Assembly (NCBI GenBank): GCA_902533965.1
Contig: CACANZ010000008.1
Coordinates: 1 to 38,480 of the forward strand
Direction of reading: 5' to 3'
Length of the DNA stretch: 38,480 bases
Source of the DNA: an uncultured Pelagibacteraceae bacterium
GTDB lineage: Bacteria; Pseudomonadota; Alphaproteobacteria; Pelagibacterales; AG-422-B15
Positions 1 through 9,379 of this stretch are shown in pieces; the first letter of the stretch is position 1; each line of letters starts with the position of its first letter. The position numbers and the translations under genes are program-made. The notes under the pieces were generated by a model that made no database searches, had not been told where the DNA came from, and worked only from the letters and a program-made list of their open reading frames with translations.

Positions 1-435
1 AATGCTTATAATTTAGTCAATAGAGGTTTTGAAATTGGTTTATCTGAAGTTGCAATGCACGAACAAGTGGGCTTACTTGCTTACTCGCCTTTAGCACAAG
101 GAACATTAACTGGAAAATATTTAGGTGGACAGATGCCTCAAGGTTCAAGGCTTGCGCTCTTTGGAGACGGTCCTTTAATGATGAGATATAAAGGAGATAA
201 GACACAACAAGCAATTGAAATGTATGTAAATCTTGCAAAAAAATACGAAATTGATCCTGCTCAACTTGCTATTCAATTTTGTAACATTCAACCCTTTGTT
301 ACGTCTACAATTATTGGAGCGACTACAATGGAACAATTGAAAACGTGTGTAGACAGTGTTGATCTTGAAATTACAAAAGAAATTGTAAATGAGATAAGAA
401 GTATTCATAAAGAAATTCCAAATCCTGCACCATAA
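1..435 (+). CDS. Aldo/keto reductase, Tas/YajO-like (5' end outside window)
   Basis: The reading frame is open from base 1 to the TAA at 433-435, so only the last 144 residues of a protein begun upstream are seen. The visible start reads NAYNLVNRGFEIGL, followed by LLAYSPLAQGTLTGKY. This matches the C-terminal half of aldo/keto reductases of the Tas type, where the segment lies on the last strands of the TIM barrel. AKR enzymes reduce carbonyls with NADPH in the cytoplasm. The catalytic Tyr/Lys/Asp/His lie upstream and cannot be checked. The C-terminal part (IIGATTMEQLK) fits the NADP phosphate-binding region of the family. The stop overlaps the next start codon (TAATG), so the two genes are probably co-transcribed. 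The substrate is unknown. Confidence 0.85.
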   Translation, partial: NAYNLVNRGFEIGLSEVAMHEQVGLLAYSPLAQGTLTGKYLGGQMPQGSRLALFGDGPLMMRYKGDKTQQAIEMYVNLAKKYEIDPAQLAIQFCNIQPFVTSTIIGATTMEQLKTCVDSVDLEITKEIVNEIRSIHKEIPNPAP

Positions 436-722
436 TGAAAAAAATTTCCAAAACTGAACTTACAAAAAAATTAAAAAGACTCTCTGGTTGGAAGATGGTC
501 AAAGGCCGAAGTGCTATAACGAAAACTTTTAGGTTTAAAAACTTTCAAGAAGCTTTTGGCTGGATGACATCGATGGCAATCTATGCGGAAAAAAAAGATC
601 ATCATCCAGAATGGTTTAATGTCTACAGTGCTGTCGAAGTTACTTTATCAACACATGATGCTGGTGGAGTGACAAATCTGGACTTGGATATGGCCAGAGA
701 AATGGACCAAAAAAGTAAGTAA
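435..722 (+). CDS. phhB: Pterin-4a-carbinolamine dehydratase
   Basis: A 95-residue protein of the PCD/DCoH family, which dehydrates 4a-hydroxytetrahydropterin during tetrahydropterin recycling in the cytoplasm. The signature is clear: KKDHHPEW at residues 53-60 and LSTHDAGGVT at 71-80. His56, His57 and His74 match the active-site histidines. Length is normal for the family (about 95-110). The ATG overlaps the stop of the aldo/keto reductase by one base, so translation is probably coupled. No phenylalanine hydroxylase gene is visible here. In small alphaproteobacterial genomes the enzyme may serve another pterin-dependent step, which is inference. Confidence 0.93.
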   Translation: MKKISKTELTKKLKRLSGWKMVKGRSAITKTFRFKNFQEAFGWMTSMAIYAEKKDHHPEWFNVYSAVEVTLSTHDAGGVTNLDLDMAREMDQKSK

Positions 723-740
723 ATGATTGTGGCTATTATA

Positions 741-1517
741 TTATTTTATCAGACGATCGATAAAACTTAGATCCATAACTTTCCTTTTTTCTAAAGCTTT
801 ATAGTTTTGACTATGCATTTCTTTGGCAATCTTTATAACTTTTTCCATATAATTTTTTTTATCTGGATAGTTCTCTATATTATAACTGTACCAATCACTG
901 CGAGTATAATCAATTCTTTTATCCGATGTAATATCAGCATTAAATTTTGGATTAATGCCAATATACATAGTAGCATAAGCTTCCTTTGTAATTAATAGTT
1001 GGTCTATCCATACAATTGCATTAGGTAAATCGACATTTTTACTTTCTAATTTTTTATAAGCTTGTACATATTCGTCAGACCAATCATAAGTACCCTTATA
1101 CAAATTATTTTCAGCCCATACTGAAATACAAGCACCTTTGCTAACTGCATTAGCTAATTTTTTTTTATAAGTTGATTTGTGATAATTTGATTTTTGGTTA
1201 TCCCAATCATTACAGGTTGAACTATCAGGCGTGTACCAACCGTATTCACTTGGGTCTGTAATAAAATCTAACCAAATTACCGCTGAAAGCTCATTTGACT
1301 TAATTTGTCCTAATATAATGTATGACTCATTATTGTGAGATAATATTCTATTTAATCCTAGTACCTCCCACTCACCTTTTGGCAGTTTTAAATTGTATAA
1401 ATAATGCTCTACTTTTTTTAATTCCCCTGAATAAATTTCACCTTTTTCAAACTTAAAAGCAAAAACATTTGATGAGAAAAGTACTATTGCAAAAGTTACT
1501 ATAGATCGTTTTAACAT
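741..1517 (-). CDS. Secreted protein of unknown function
   Basis: A 258-residue protein I do not recognise. Residues 1-20 form a clear Sec signal peptide: Lys-Arg near the start, a hydrophobic stretch, then NVFA at the cleavage site. The mature part is rich in Trp, Tyr, Lys and Asn and has no other membrane segment. There are two cysteines (about residues 102 and 130), which could form a periplasmic disulfide. The C-terminal 50 residues are lysine-rich and probably helical. It converges on phhB with an 18-base gap and has about 130 bases of untranscribed-looking sequence upstream. Codon use looks like the neighbours. It is probably periplasmic or surface-exposed; no function can be assigned. 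Confidence 0.75.
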   Translation of the reverse strand: MLKRSIVTFAIVLFSSNVFAFKFEKGEIYSGELKKVEHYLYNLKLPKGEWEVLGLNRILSHNNESYIILGQIKSNELSAVIWLDFITDPSEYGWYTPDSSTCNDWDNQKSNYHKSTYKKKLANAVSKGACISVWAENNLYKGTYDWSDEYVQAYKKLESKNVDLPNAIVWIDQLLITKEAYATMYIGINPKFNADITSDKRIDYTRSDWYSYNIENYPDKKNYMEKVIKIAKEMHSQNYKALEKRKVMDLSFIDRLIK

Positions 1518-1648
1518 AACAATTATGATAACCTAATAAACATACTATGTCACCATAGTGTTACTAATTAAAAATAATGTTATTAAATATAAGCTTTAAC
1601 TGATGAGAGCCTCACTGGTATCTAAAAACAGCGTATTTACCTAGATAA

Positions 1649-2665
1649 CTACGATTTATAAAAAGTTGTTGTTAGTGCTATTTTGCCAGTAGCTTTTCTT
1701 GCAAGAATTGTCTCAAGCGCCTCTTGTCCTCTTTCGAGTGGAAGAATTTCTGTGACAGGCGCCTTTAATTTTCCCTCTTCATACCAACTAGTAAGTTGGT
1801 TCATGTTAGCTAAATGCTCCTGTGGCTCTAAAGCTGTAAATTGACCCCAAAATACACCAACAGCAGAACAGCCTTTGATTAGGTATAAGTTCATTGGTAT
1901 TTTTGGAATATAACCCGCAGCCCAACCTATAACTAAGAAGCGTCCATTCCATGCGATACTTCGTAAAGCGGGTTCAGTGAAATCTGCCCCAACCGGGTCA
2001 TAAATGACATCTGGTCCTTTACCACCCGTTGCTTTTGAAATTTCTGCTCTGAATTGTTTTACTTGATCTCGATCGGTAAGATCATACTTGCCATAATTAA
2101 TAACTTCATCAGCCCCATACTCTTTACACACTTCTAATTTTTCATCAGACGATGCACCGGCAATAACTCTTGCACCCATCGCTTTTCCAATTTCAACAGC
2201 AGAAATACCAACACCAACAGCAGCCCCAAGGACAAGTAGGTTTTCACCCTCTTTAAGTTGGCCACGATTTTTCAGAGCATAATGTGATGTACCATAAGTT
2301 AATGTAAAACAAGAAGCTGTAGTAAAATCCATACTACTTGGTTTTCGAAATATATTGGATGGACTTGTTATCACTTGTTCCCGAAAACCACCAAAACCGA
2401 TCATCGCAACCACCTCATCACCAACTTCCCAATCAGTAACGCTTGCACCTGTCGCACTAATGACACCGGAAATTTCTCCCCCAGGTGAAAAAGGTAAAGG
2501 AGGTTTAACTTGATACTTATCTTGAATAATTAAAGTATCTGGAAAATTGACTCCAGCAGAGTGCACATCTATCTGTATTTGACTTTTTTTAAGTTCAGGT
2601 AATTCAACATCCTCATAAACTAGAGAGCTCGGAGGGCCAAATTCTTTACAAACAATTGCTTTCAT
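1649..2665 (-). CDS. NADPH:quinone oxidoreductase-type MDR family protein
   Basis: A 338-residue zinc-free medium-chain dehydrogenase/reductase. The N-terminal GroES-like fold begins MKAIVCKEFG and includes SAGVNFPDTL and PFSPGGEISG. The Rossmann domain starts at LLVLGAAVGVGISAVEIG (about 143-160), followed by GADEVINY. Members transfer hydride from NADPH to quinones or enones in the cytoplasm. The nucleotide loop here is AAVGVG, whereas many relatives have AAGGVG. The structural-zinc cysteine cluster is missing, as expected for the quinone-reductase branch. It is transcribed divergently from the IalB gene with only 30 bases between start codons. The physiological substrate cannot be told from sequence. 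Confidence 0.88.
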   Translation of the reverse strand: MKAIVCKEFGPPSSLVYEDVELPELKKSQIQIDVHSAGVNFPDTLIIQDKYQVKPPLPFSPGGEISGVISATGASVTDWEVGDEVVAMIGFGGFREQVITSPSNIFRKPSSMDFTTASCFTLTYGTSHYALKNRGQLKEGENLLVLGAAVGVGISAVEIGKAMGARVIAGASSDEKLEVCKEYGADEVINYGKYDLTDRDQVKQFRAEISKATGGKGPDVIYDPVGADFTEPALRSIAWNGRFLVIGWAAGYIPKIPMNLYLIKGCSAVGVFWGQFTALEPQEHLANMNQLTSWYEEGKLKAPVTEILPLERGQEALETILARKATGKIALTTTFYKS

Positions 2666-2695
2666 AATTGTGAATCTCGATATAAATTAGCGGTT

Positions 2696-3214
2696 ATGAA
2701 ATTAATTAATTTCAAACTTATTCTATCAATTTTACTGATGAGTTCAATAAGTGCTTTTGCAGTTATCGACGTAGTCCATCTTGGTTCATTTGGCAAAAGT
2801 GGTGCATGGCAAGCTAAAGAGTTTAAAGATGGCACGGCAAAAATTTGTTATATCATATCAGAGCCAATAGCGACAAACCCGTCAGATCTTAATCGAGGTG
2901 AACATGCTCTGATGATTACGAATTTCAAAGATGATAAGACTTTTCATGAGCCAAGTGTAGATACAGGTTTTACTTTCAAACCTAAAAGTATGGTCGAAGT
3001 GAGTATTGGTAGCAATAATTACAAATTTTTTACAGTTGAATCAAGAGCTTGGTTGGCAGACGGTGAGAATGGAAAACAACTTATTAAAGATATGAAAAAT
3101 GGTGCTCGCGTAAAAGTTAAAAGTATTTCAAGTCGTGGAACAAAAATTACTGATACATATTCACTAATCGGATTTACAAAAGCATTAGCAGCAATCGATA
3201 AAGCCTGTTCATAA
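2696..3214 (+). CDS. Invasion-associated locus B (IalB) family protein
   Basis: A 172-residue secreted protein. The signal peptide covers about residues 1-22 (LLMSSISAFA at its end). The mature domain has the IalB features: GAWQAKEF, a short segment around the first Cys (KICYIIS), a central strand-rich part with FTVESRAWLADG, and a C-terminal Cys three residues from the end. The two cysteines probably pair. The name comes from Bartonella, but the family is common in free-living alphaproteobacteria, so invasion should not be inferred. It lies 6 bases before rlmN, an association frequent in this class, and is probably in one operon with rlmN and argG. Confidence 0.85.
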   Translation: MKLINFKLILSILLMSSISAFAVIDVVHLGSFGKSGAWQAKEFKDGTAKICYIISEPIATNPSDLNRGEHALMITNFKDDKTFHEPSVDTGFTFKPKSMVEVSIGSNNYKFFTVESRAWLADGENGKQLIKDMKNGARVKVKSISSRGTKITDTYSLIGFTKALAAIDKACS

Positions 3215-3220
3215 AATACA

Positions 3221-4318
3221 ATGACAGGTGATAAACTCGACTTAATTGGTTTAAGTCTTAATGAAATATCTGAAATTCTAGTAGATAAAGACTTAATTCA
3301 GGTTAAGGAAAAATTCAGATCAAGACAACTCTGGCATTGGCTTTACTATAGAGGAGAAACTGATTTTGATAAAATGACAACAGTTTCAAAAGACCTCAGA
3401 AAAAAGTTAAAAGAACATTTTTCTATTAAAAGACCTAAAGTTAAATCACATCAACTATCAAAAGATGGAACACAAAAATGGCTCTTGGAATTAAATGATC
3501 GTAACCTTATTGAAACGGTTTTTATTCCTGAAGAAAATCGCGGAACTTTATGTGTTTCATCTCAAGTAGGCTGCACACTTAACTGTAAGTTTTGCTTTAC
3601 TGGAACTCAAAAACTAGTTCGAAATTTAACTTCAGGTGAAATTATTTCACAACTTCTTCTGGCAAAAGATAGAATTTCAGATTGGCCAAATGGAAAAGAT
3701 CGTAAAATTTCAAATATTGTATTTATGGGAATGGGAGAGCCTCTCTATAATTATAAGAATGTTAAAAATGCTGCTGAAATTATGGGTGACAAAGAAGGCA
3801 TTCAGTTATCTACTAAAAGAATTACCTTGAGTACTTCAGGTATTGTTCCTGAAATTATTAAATGGGGTGACGAAGTCGACTCAAGATTGGCAATTTCTTT
3901 ACACGCAACAAATGATGAATTGAGAAATGATATTGTTCCAATAAATAAGAAATTTCCTCTCAAAGAATTAATAAAAGTATGTAGAGAATACCCCCGGTCA
4001 AAAAATTCTAAACGTATAACTTTTGAATATGTCATGTTGAAAGGAGTAAATGATACAGCGCAAGACGCTCGAAAACTTGTTAAACTGATTTCTGGAATTC
4101 CTGCGAAAATTAACCTTATTCCTTTCAATCCTTGGCCTAATTCACCCTATGAATGTTCTAGTAAAGAAGATATCAAGAAATTTAGTGACATAATTAAAAA
4201 TGCAGGCTATGCAAGCCCAGTTAGAAAAACCAGAGGACAAGATATTATGGCTGCGTGTGGTCAATTAAAATCCTCCAGTATAAAAATTAGAAAAAGTGAA
4301 CTCAGGTCAAATGGATAA
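3221..4318 (+). CDS. rlmN: Dual-specificity 23S rRNA/tRNA adenine-C2 methyltransferase RlmN
   Basis: A 365-residue radical-SAM enzyme that methylates C2 of A2503 in 23S rRNA and A37 in some tRNAs. The 4Fe-4S motif is GCTLNCKFC (Cys at about 118, 122 and 125). [10 protein letters not shown] follows, as in the family, and [12 protein letters not shown] and [13 protein letters not shown] are also typical. The resolving cysteine is in MAACGQL near the C-terminus. Length is normal. The ATG lies 6 bases after the IalB stop, and the end overlaps the argG start by 8 bases. Confidence 0.97.
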   Translation: MTGDKLDLIGLSLNEISEILVDKDLIQVKEKFRSRQLWHWLYYRGETDFDKMTTVSKDLRKKLKEHFSIKRPKVKSHQLSKDGTQKWLLELNDRNLIETVFIPEENRGTLCVSSQVGCTLNCKFCFTGTQKLVRNLTSGEIISQLLLAKDRISDWPNGKDRKISNIVFMGMGEPLYNYKNVKNAAEIMGDKEGIQLSTKRITLSTSGIVPEIIKWGDEVDSRLAISLHATNDELRNDIVPINKKFPLKELIKVCREYPRSKNSKRITFEYVMLKGVNDTAQDARKLVKLISGIPAKINLIPFNPWPNSPYECSSKEDIKKFSDIIKNAGYASPVRKTRGQDIMAACGQLKSSSIKIRKSELRSNG

Positions 4319-5504
4319 AATAAATAAAGTTGTTCTTGCATACTCAGGTGGTTTAGATACGTCAGTCATTTTAAGGTGGCTAAAAGAAACCTATCAATGT
4401 GAAGTGGCGACTTTTACAGCAAATCTAGGTCAAGACGAGGACTACGATCTAGTTAAAGCAAAAGCAGAAAAACAAGGAACTACAGAAGTATTTATTGAAG
4501 ACCTAAAAGATGAGTTTGTGAGTGACTATGTTTTTCCAATGTTTAGGGCTAATCCTCTCTATGAAGGCTATTATTTACTTGGAACATCGATTGCTCGACC
4601 GTTGATTGCAAAAAAACAGATAGAAATTGCAAATCAGATTAATGCTGATGCAGTATCGCATGGTGCAACTGGAAAGGGAAATGATCAAATAAGATTTGAG
4701 CTAGGCTACTATTATCATAAGCCTGATATAAAAATAATCAGTCCTTGGAGAGAGTGGGATTTATCGTCAAGAACATCACTTGTTGAATACGCTGATAAGC
4801 ACGGGATTGAAATAGCAAAAGATAAAAGAGGGGAACAACCATTCAGTATTGATGAAAATATCTTGCACTCTTCTGCTGAAGGAAAAGTTCTTGAAGATCC
4901 ATGGGTTGAAGCACCTGATTATGTTTACACCAGAAGTGTTTCACCTGAAGAAGCACCTGATAATGCTGAAGAAATAACGATTGAATTTAAGAAAGGTGAT
5001 GCCTGCGCACTCAACGGAAAGGCTTTAACACCGTTTGAATTATTAAAATCTCTTAATGAGCTCGGTGGAAAACATGGAATTGGACGAGTTGATCTTGTTG
5101 AAAATAGATATATTGGTATGAAATCTAGAGGAATTTATGAAACTCCTGGTGGAACTATTCTCTATCACGCACACAGAGCAATAGAGAGTATCACACTTGA
5201 TAAAGAGGCTGCGCATACGAAAGACGAGTTAGCGCCTAAATATGCTGAACTTATCTATAACGGTTATTGGTTCTCACCTGAAAGAGAGATGATGCAATCA
5301 ATGATTGATAAATCACAAGAAAAAGTGGAGGGTAAAGTAAGACTTAAACTCTTTAAAGGTAATACAATGATTACTGGAAGGGAGTCGTCTTTAAGCCTAT
5401 ACAATCCAAATCTTGCAACATTTGAATCAGACCAAATATATTCTCAAAAAGATGCTGAAGGCTTTATAAAATTAAATGCTCTTAGATTAAGAGAAAAAAA
5501 ATAA
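4311..5504 (+). CDS. argG: Argininosuccinate synthase
   Basis: A 397-residue enzyme joining citrulline and aspartate with ATP, the penultimate step of arginine synthesis. The PP-loop [10 protein letters not shown] is at residues 10-19. Other family segments are [23 protein letters not shown] and [18 protein letters not shown]. The ATG at 4311 is preferred over the in-frame GTG at 4296 because it puts the PP-loop at the usual distance from the N-terminus and has a short AGG upstream. It overlaps the rlmN end by 8 bases. Its TAA is separated from the folD stop on the other strand by one base, which leaves no room for a dedicated terminator. Confidence 0.97.
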   Translation: MDKINKVVLAYSGGLDTSVILRWLKETYQCEVATFTANLGQDEDYDLVKAKAEKQGTTEVFIEDLKDEFVSDYVFPMFRANPLYEGYYLLGTSIARPLIAKKQIEIANQINADAVSHGATGKGNDQIRFELGYYYHKPDIKIISPWREWDLSSRTSLVEYADKHGIEIAKDKRGEQPFSIDENILHSSAEGKVLEDPWVEAPDYVYTRSVSPEEAPDNAEEITIEFKKGDACALNGKALTPFELLKSLNELGGKHGIGRVDLVENRYIGMKSRGIYETPGGTILYHAHRAIESITLDKEAAHTKDELAPKYAELIYNGYWFSPEREMMQSMIDKSQEKVEGKVRLKLFKGNTMITGRESSLSLYNPNLATFESDQIYSQKDAEGFIKLNALRLREKK

Positions 5505-5505
5505 A

Positions 5506-6390
5506 CTACTGCTGTCTAAAAGCAGCATCTACCGTATTTTTTAATAAACATGCAATTGTCATAGGACCTACACCACCGGGGACGGGTGTAATTGCTGACA
5601 CAAGACTTAATACATCATCGTAATCAACATCTCCAACAAGCTTTGATTTGCCTGGTTTATCTGGATGGTCTACTCGATTAATACCAACATCAATCACGAC
5701 AGCTCCCTCTTTAATCCAATCTTTTTTAACCATTAACGGACGTCCAACTGCAGCAACAACAATATCAGCCTGTTTAGTAATTTCTTCAATATTTCTTGTT
5801 TTAGAATGTACTATTGTTACCGTACATGACTCCTCAAGGAGTAGTTGTGCCATTGGTTTACCAACAATATTAGATCGTCCAATTATTACAGCATGCATCC
5901 CTTTTAAATCAGGAATACTTTTCTTAAGCATTAAATAACATCCAAGTGGTGTACATGGGGTAAAGGTTTTACTCAACAAGTCACCTCCAATTGAATTTCT
6001 GCCAACATTTATTGCATGAAAACCGTCAGCGTCTTTTACTGGATCAATTGCATCAATAATAGCCCTTGAGTCAATGTGTGATGGAAGTGGCAATTGGACA
6101 AGAATTCCATTTACTTTTTGATCATTATTAAGCTTATCAATTAATTCCAAAAGCTTTTCTTCAGGCACTGTGACATCGAGAAAGTGATCCTCGACATCCA
6201 TTCCTATCTCTTTGGCCATTTTAGACTTTGTATTAACATAAACTTGGCTTGCTGGATCTTCACCTACAAGTACAACAGCAAGAGTCGGTGTTTTATTAAA
6301 TTTATTTTTAAAGTTTTCAACTTTGATAGCTGTTTCAGCTCTAAGATCAGCCGCAATTACTTTTCCATCGATAATTTTTTCATCTGACAT
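5506..6390 (-). CDS. folD: Bifunctional methylenetetrahydrofolate dehydrogenase/cyclohydrolase
   Basis: A 294-residue FolD interconverting 5,10-methylene-THF and 10-formyl-THF with NADP. The catalytic YVNTKSK motif is at about residues 51-57, QLPLPSHID follows, and the Rossmann part has [16 protein letters not shown]. The end reads [16 protein letters not shown], as in the family. It is the last gene of a minus-strand run after YggT (2-base gap). It supplies formyl groups for purine synthesis, including the PurH step encoded in this window. Confidence 0.97.
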   Translation of the reverse strand: MSDEKIIDGKVIAADLRAETAIKVENFKNKFNKTPTLAVVLVGEDPASQVYVNTKSKMAKEIGMDVEDHFLDVTVPEEKLLELIDKLNNDQKVNGILVQLPLPSHIDSRAIIDAIDPVKDADGFHAINVGRNSIGGDLLSKTFTPCTPLGCYLMLKKSIPDLKGMHAVIIGRSNIVGKPMAQLLLEESCTVTIVHSKTRNIEEITKQADIVVAAVGRPLMVKKDWIKEGAVVIDVGINRVDHPDKPGKSKLVGDVDYDDVLSLVSAITPVPGGVGPMTIACLLKNTVDAAFRQQ

Positions 6391-6392
6391 GT

Positions 6393-6686
6393 TTAAATAG
6401 GAATTCCTAAGTAGAAATATTCGTAAAGTAAATTTCTTATAAAGTAAAGTATCAGGATTAAGACTACTGGCGATATATCAATCCCTCCCAAGTTTGGAAG
6501 AAAATTTCTTATTGGATTAAGAAGTGGATCAGTTAATCGTTTTGTTCCAAAATATATAGCAATAATAATTCTATTCTGAGTATTAAATATACTCATTGCA
6601 ATTAACCAACTGAATATCACATTGATAATCAAAACCCAGGTGTAAAGATTTATAATTTGATCAAAGAGAATTATGAGTGAGTTCAT
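6393..6686 (-). CDS. YggT family integral membrane protein
   Basis: A 97-residue inner-membrane protein with two predicted helices (about residues 8-30 and 68-90). The loop between them contains the YggT-like segment [22 protein letters not shown]. The family is linked to membrane or division-associated functions, and its exact biochemical role is unsettled. The start overlaps the stop of the amidotransferase gene (ATGA), and the stop is 2 bases before folD, so it is translated within that operon. Confidence 0.9.
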   Translation of the reverse strand: MNSLIILFDQIINLYTWVLIINVIFSWLIAMSIFNTQNRIIIAIYFGTKRLTDPLLNPIRNFLPNLGGIDISPVVLILILYFIRNLLYEYFYLGIPI

Positions 6687-7378
6687 GATTTATCTATAAG
6701 AAAATAATTATCTAAAAAAGAGTCTAACCACATATTGATTTTTTTACCATGACTAAGTCTTTGATCCATTTGATATTGACGTTTTTGAGCTCCTTTTTCT
6801 CTTAGCATATAACCCGCATAATACAGCCATCGCAAATGCATTTTAAGATTTACTTCAGGGTGAAATTGGATACCCACTGCATTTTTATACTTGAATGCTT
6901 GCTGCGGAAAAGTTTCACCGTAAGCAAGAACATCACATTCTTTTGGAACCTTAAAGCCCTCTTTATGCCATTGAAAAAATGTTTTTTGATTTTGAAATAT
7001 TTTATGACCGTCTCCAGTTGGTTGTAAGTCATAAAATCCAATTTCAAATTGTTGATCCTTGGCACGTTGAACGGTTCCACCCAAATTTTTTGCAAGCATT
7101 TGAGCTCCAAGACATATACCCAGCAATGGTTTTTTTGACTCTAAAGCAACTGTGATCCAGTCGATTTCAAGTTTGATATAATCTAAATTATCATTGGCAC
7201 TTGGTGGCCCACCATAAATGACTGCAACATCATGGTCGTTCATTGATGTGGGCAGTTTTTCACCAATAACTGGACGGCGGACATCCAATTCATAACCTCT
7301 GTCACGTAATTTTAATCCCACGTCTCCTGTGCTCGATCGAGGTTGGTGTACAATCATTAATGCTTTTTTTGAATTCAT
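6683..7378 (-). CDS. Class-I glutamine amidotransferase (GMP synthase-like domain protein)
   Basis: A 231-residue stand-alone GATase1 domain. The catalytic triad is visible: Cys89 in GICLGAQML, then His173 and Glu175 in QFHPEV. The oxyanion region VIYGGPPS is near residue 55. Such proteins release ammonia from glutamine or hydrolyse gamma-glutamyl compounds. No synthetase domain is attached, and the partner or substrate is unknown. I chose the ATG at 7378 (MNSKKALMIV). An earlier in-frame ATG at 7426 would add 16 poorly conserved residues and overlap the end of the SDR gene. The 3' end overlaps the YggT start by 4 bases. Confidence 0.85.
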   Translation of the reverse strand: MNSKKALMIVHQPRSSTGDVGLKLRDRGYELDVRRPVIGEKLPTSMNDHDVAVIYGGPPSANDNLDYIKLEIDWITVALESKKPLLGICLGAQMLAKNLGGTVQRAKDQQFEIGFYDLQPTGDGHKIFQNQKTFFQWHKEGFKVPKECDVLAYGETFPQQAFKYKNAVGIQFHPEVNLKMHLRWLYYAGYMLREKGAQKRQYQMDQRLSHGKKINMWLDSFLDNYFLIDKS

Positions 7379-7394
7379 CGTTACATGAACAAAA

Positions 7395-8165
7395 TTACAT
7401 TGCGCTGAGACCGCCATCAAGAACAATTTCTGTCCCTGTCATAAATTTTGACTCATCAGATGCTAAGTATAATATTGCATAAGAAACATCGTCTGTATCT
7501 CCAATTTTATTCATTGGTATTTGACGTGCCAGCTTTGCTACCGCCTCTTCAGCACCAAACGCTTGCTTTATCGGATCGAGAATAGGTGTATTTACAAAAG
7601 CTGGATGAACTGAATTACAGCGAACATCATAACCTTTTTTAGCACAATACAAAGCTACAGATTTACTCAGTAAGCGAACACCAGCTTTTGATGAATTGTA
7701 TGCCGCTGTATTCCATCCAGCTACAATTCCAGATATAGATGAAATATTAATTATAGAACCCTGTCCAGATTTACCCATTTTTGGAATTGCATATTTACAA
7801 CCAAGAAAAACGCTGTCTAAGTTTACCTGATGAACTTTTTTCCATACATCAAATTCAGTTGAAACAATATCTGCTCCTAATGATATGCCTGCACTATTAA
7901 CGAGGATATTAATCTTACCAAATTCAGATTCAGTTTTCTCAATAAGTTCAACCCAAGCTTCTTCACTGGTTACGTCATGAGTGAATGTACTGAATTGTGT
8001 TTGGCTGAAATCTTTTAGTCTTTCAGGCATGGACATGAGTATATCTTCATTAATGTCTGAAAGCATAACTTTAGCACCTTCACTCATTAGCTTAATTGCA
8101 GCAGCATAGCCTAATCCAGAGGCTGCTCCAGTTATTATTGCAACCTTACCTGCAACGCGGGACAT
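7395..8165 (-). CDS. Short-chain dehydrogenase/reductase (classical SDR)
   Basis: A 256-residue classical SDR. TGAASGLG (12-19) is the nucleotide loop and Asp37 follows the second strand, which favours NAD. NSAG is at 90-93, INISSISG carries the catalytic Ser, and YNSSK (156-160) holds the catalytic Tyr and Lys. The end VLDGGLSAM is typical of many dehydrogenases acting on hydroxysteroids, cyclic alcohols or sugars. The start overlaps the stop of the secreted propeller gene by one base (TAATG), so the two are co-translated. That context hints at a hydrophobic alcohol or ketone as substrate, but this is only inference. Confidence 0.9.
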   Translation of the reverse strand: MSRVAGKVAIITGAASGLGYAAAIKLMSEGAKVMLSDINEDILMSMPERLKDFSQTQFSTFTHDVTSEEAWVELIEKTESEFGKINILVNSAGISLGADIVSTEFDVWKKVHQVNLDSVFLGCKYAIPKMGKSGQGSIINISSISGIVAGWNTAAYNSSKAGVRLLSKSVALYCAKKGYDVRCNSVHPAFVNTPILDPIKQAFGAEEAVAKLARQIPMNKIGDTDDVSYAILYLASDESKFMTGTEIVLDGGLSAM

Positions 8166-9298
8166 TAATTAATACTAATTTCATAGAATGCATCCTGTGA
8201 TGTAGATGTTTCTGAAACAAAGTTTTGATAACATTCTTCCATACTGTGTTTTCGCATCCCTTGCTCCCCAGCAATTAAGAAATTATCAATTCCTAAGGGA
8301 ATAATTGAAGTATTGCTCAGACGATCAGATCGAACACATGTTTTAATATTTTTTTCTCTTACCATATCAATTACGGTAACAACGCCACCATTTCCACTAA
8401 GAACAATTCGTCCATCTTCTAGTAAACTGGCATTCGTCAGACTGTTTTTTGTTCCAATAAAAAGATCATCAAATGCATATACTTTACAATCACCTCTGTA
8501 ATAACCTGACTCATAACATGCTATAGCTGTCGATTTTTCAGGTGGTACAGGGTCGTTCAATTCATAAAGAGTTGCAAGTGTAATATTGCCTGACATGCCA
8601 AGCAAAAGAGATTGGCCTTCATCAACTTTTATACCTGACCAATAGGATCCGATGTAACCAGTTTCAATTGCTAGCCAATTTAATCCTCTATCATCCGTGA
8701 CATAATATTTACCTAACTCCCCAACAGCGTAGCCTTCGTTTTGCGCTGATTTTCTCCAACTTTGGTTATCGCCGTAAGTATAATTTAAATGCGGTTGAAA
8801 ATCATCGTCATCAATAAAAAGATAATCCCAACTAATACCACCATTAGAGGTCCTTAGTGATAAAGCAAACGCACCAAGAGCTACACCTTCGTAGTCATCA
8901 TACATGTGAATTGACAGTAACGGAGCATCGAATTCAATATCTTGATATTGAATTTGCCAGGTTTCGCCTGCATCAAATGAATGAAGAATGGTTGAGTCGT
9001 GTCCTGTAGCCCAACATTTATTCATGGTCGGGCAACTAATATCAGTGAGAGTCTTTGTAAATGGAACACTCTCTGCTTGGAACCAGGTTTCTCCCTCGTC
9101 ATCTGAATAAATAATAATACCGTGTACTCCAACACCAAAGATTCTATCACCCGATTTCTCAAGAGCGTTGATTAGAGCCTTATGAGCATTTGGTGATTTC
9201 GCCGCAAATTCAGAACCATAATTAAATTGAGAGGTAAAAGAGTGGTTTGAAAATACAAGGAATCCAATTAAAAATAGTAAAAAAAATTTAAATTTCAT
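8165..9298 (-). CDS. Secreted YCF48/BNR-type beta-propeller protein
   Basis: A 377-residue protein with a signal peptide at about 1-23 (hydrophobic core FFLLFLIGFLVF). The mature part carries repeated Asp-box-like motifs: YSDDEGETW, HSFDAGETW, RTSNGGISW and VTDDRGLNW. This is the pattern of YCF48/BNR propellers. HCF136/YCF48 itself assists photosystem II assembly, but there is no photosystem here. In proteobacteria such propellers are often found next to DUF1302/DUF1329 genes, as they are here. A terminator separates it from DUF1329, and it overlaps the SDR gene by one base. It is probably periplasmic or extracellular, binding a partner protein or ligand. Confidence 0.8.
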   Translation of the reverse strand: MKFKFFLLFLIGFLVFSNHSFTSQFNYGSEFAAKSPNAHKALINALEKSGDRIFGVGVHGIIIYSDDEGETWFQAESVPFTKTLTDISCPTMNKCWATGHDSTILHSFDAGETWQIQYQDIEFDAPLLSIHMYDDYEGVALGAFALSLRTSNGGISWDYLFIDDDDFQPHLNYTYGDNQSWRKSAQNEGYAVGELGKYYVTDDRGLNWLAIETGYIGSYWSGIKVDEGQSLLLGMSGNITLATLYELNDPVPPEKSTAIACYESGYYRGDCKVYAFDDLFIGTKNSLTNASLLEDGRIVLSGNGGVVTVIDMVREKNIKTCVRSDRLSNTSIIPLGIDNFLIAGEQGMRKHSMEECYQNFVSETSTSQDAFYEISIN

Positions 9299-9313
9299 AT
9301 CCAGCTTAAAAAC

Positions 9314-9350
9314 TTAAAACCCGACTTAAAATTTTCAAGTCGGGTTTTAA
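9314..9350 (-). terminator. Strong intrinsic terminator after the DUF1302-DUF1329 pair
   Basis: A near-perfect hairpin has arms at 9316-9327 and 9337-9348 (core ACCCGACTT / AAGTCGGGT), extended by TT/AA on each side, with a 9-base loop. The A-run before it and T-run after it make it work in either direction. On the minus strand the arm ends in TTTTAAGTTTTT. It lies between the DUF1329 stop and the YCF48-like start. Confidence 0.85.
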
Positions 9351-9379
9351 ATTAAAGATAGTAAAAGATAATGTAAGTA

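Noticed and set aside
1544-1559. Hairpin ACTATG/CATAGT in the gap before the secreted protein gene
   Set aside because: The stem is only 6 bp with no T-run on either side; it could be chance in AT-rich DNA.
2696-3214. Virulence or invasion role for the IalB protein
   Set aside because: The family is widespread in free-living alphaproteobacteria and the surrounding genes are housekeeping.
4296-4310. GTG start for argG 15 bases upstream
   Set aside because: It adds five residues not typical of ArgG; the ATG at 4311 fits the family N-terminus better.
8165-9298. Photosystem II assembly role for the YCF48-like protein
   Set aside because: No photosynthesis genes are seen; only the propeller fold and Asp boxes are shared.
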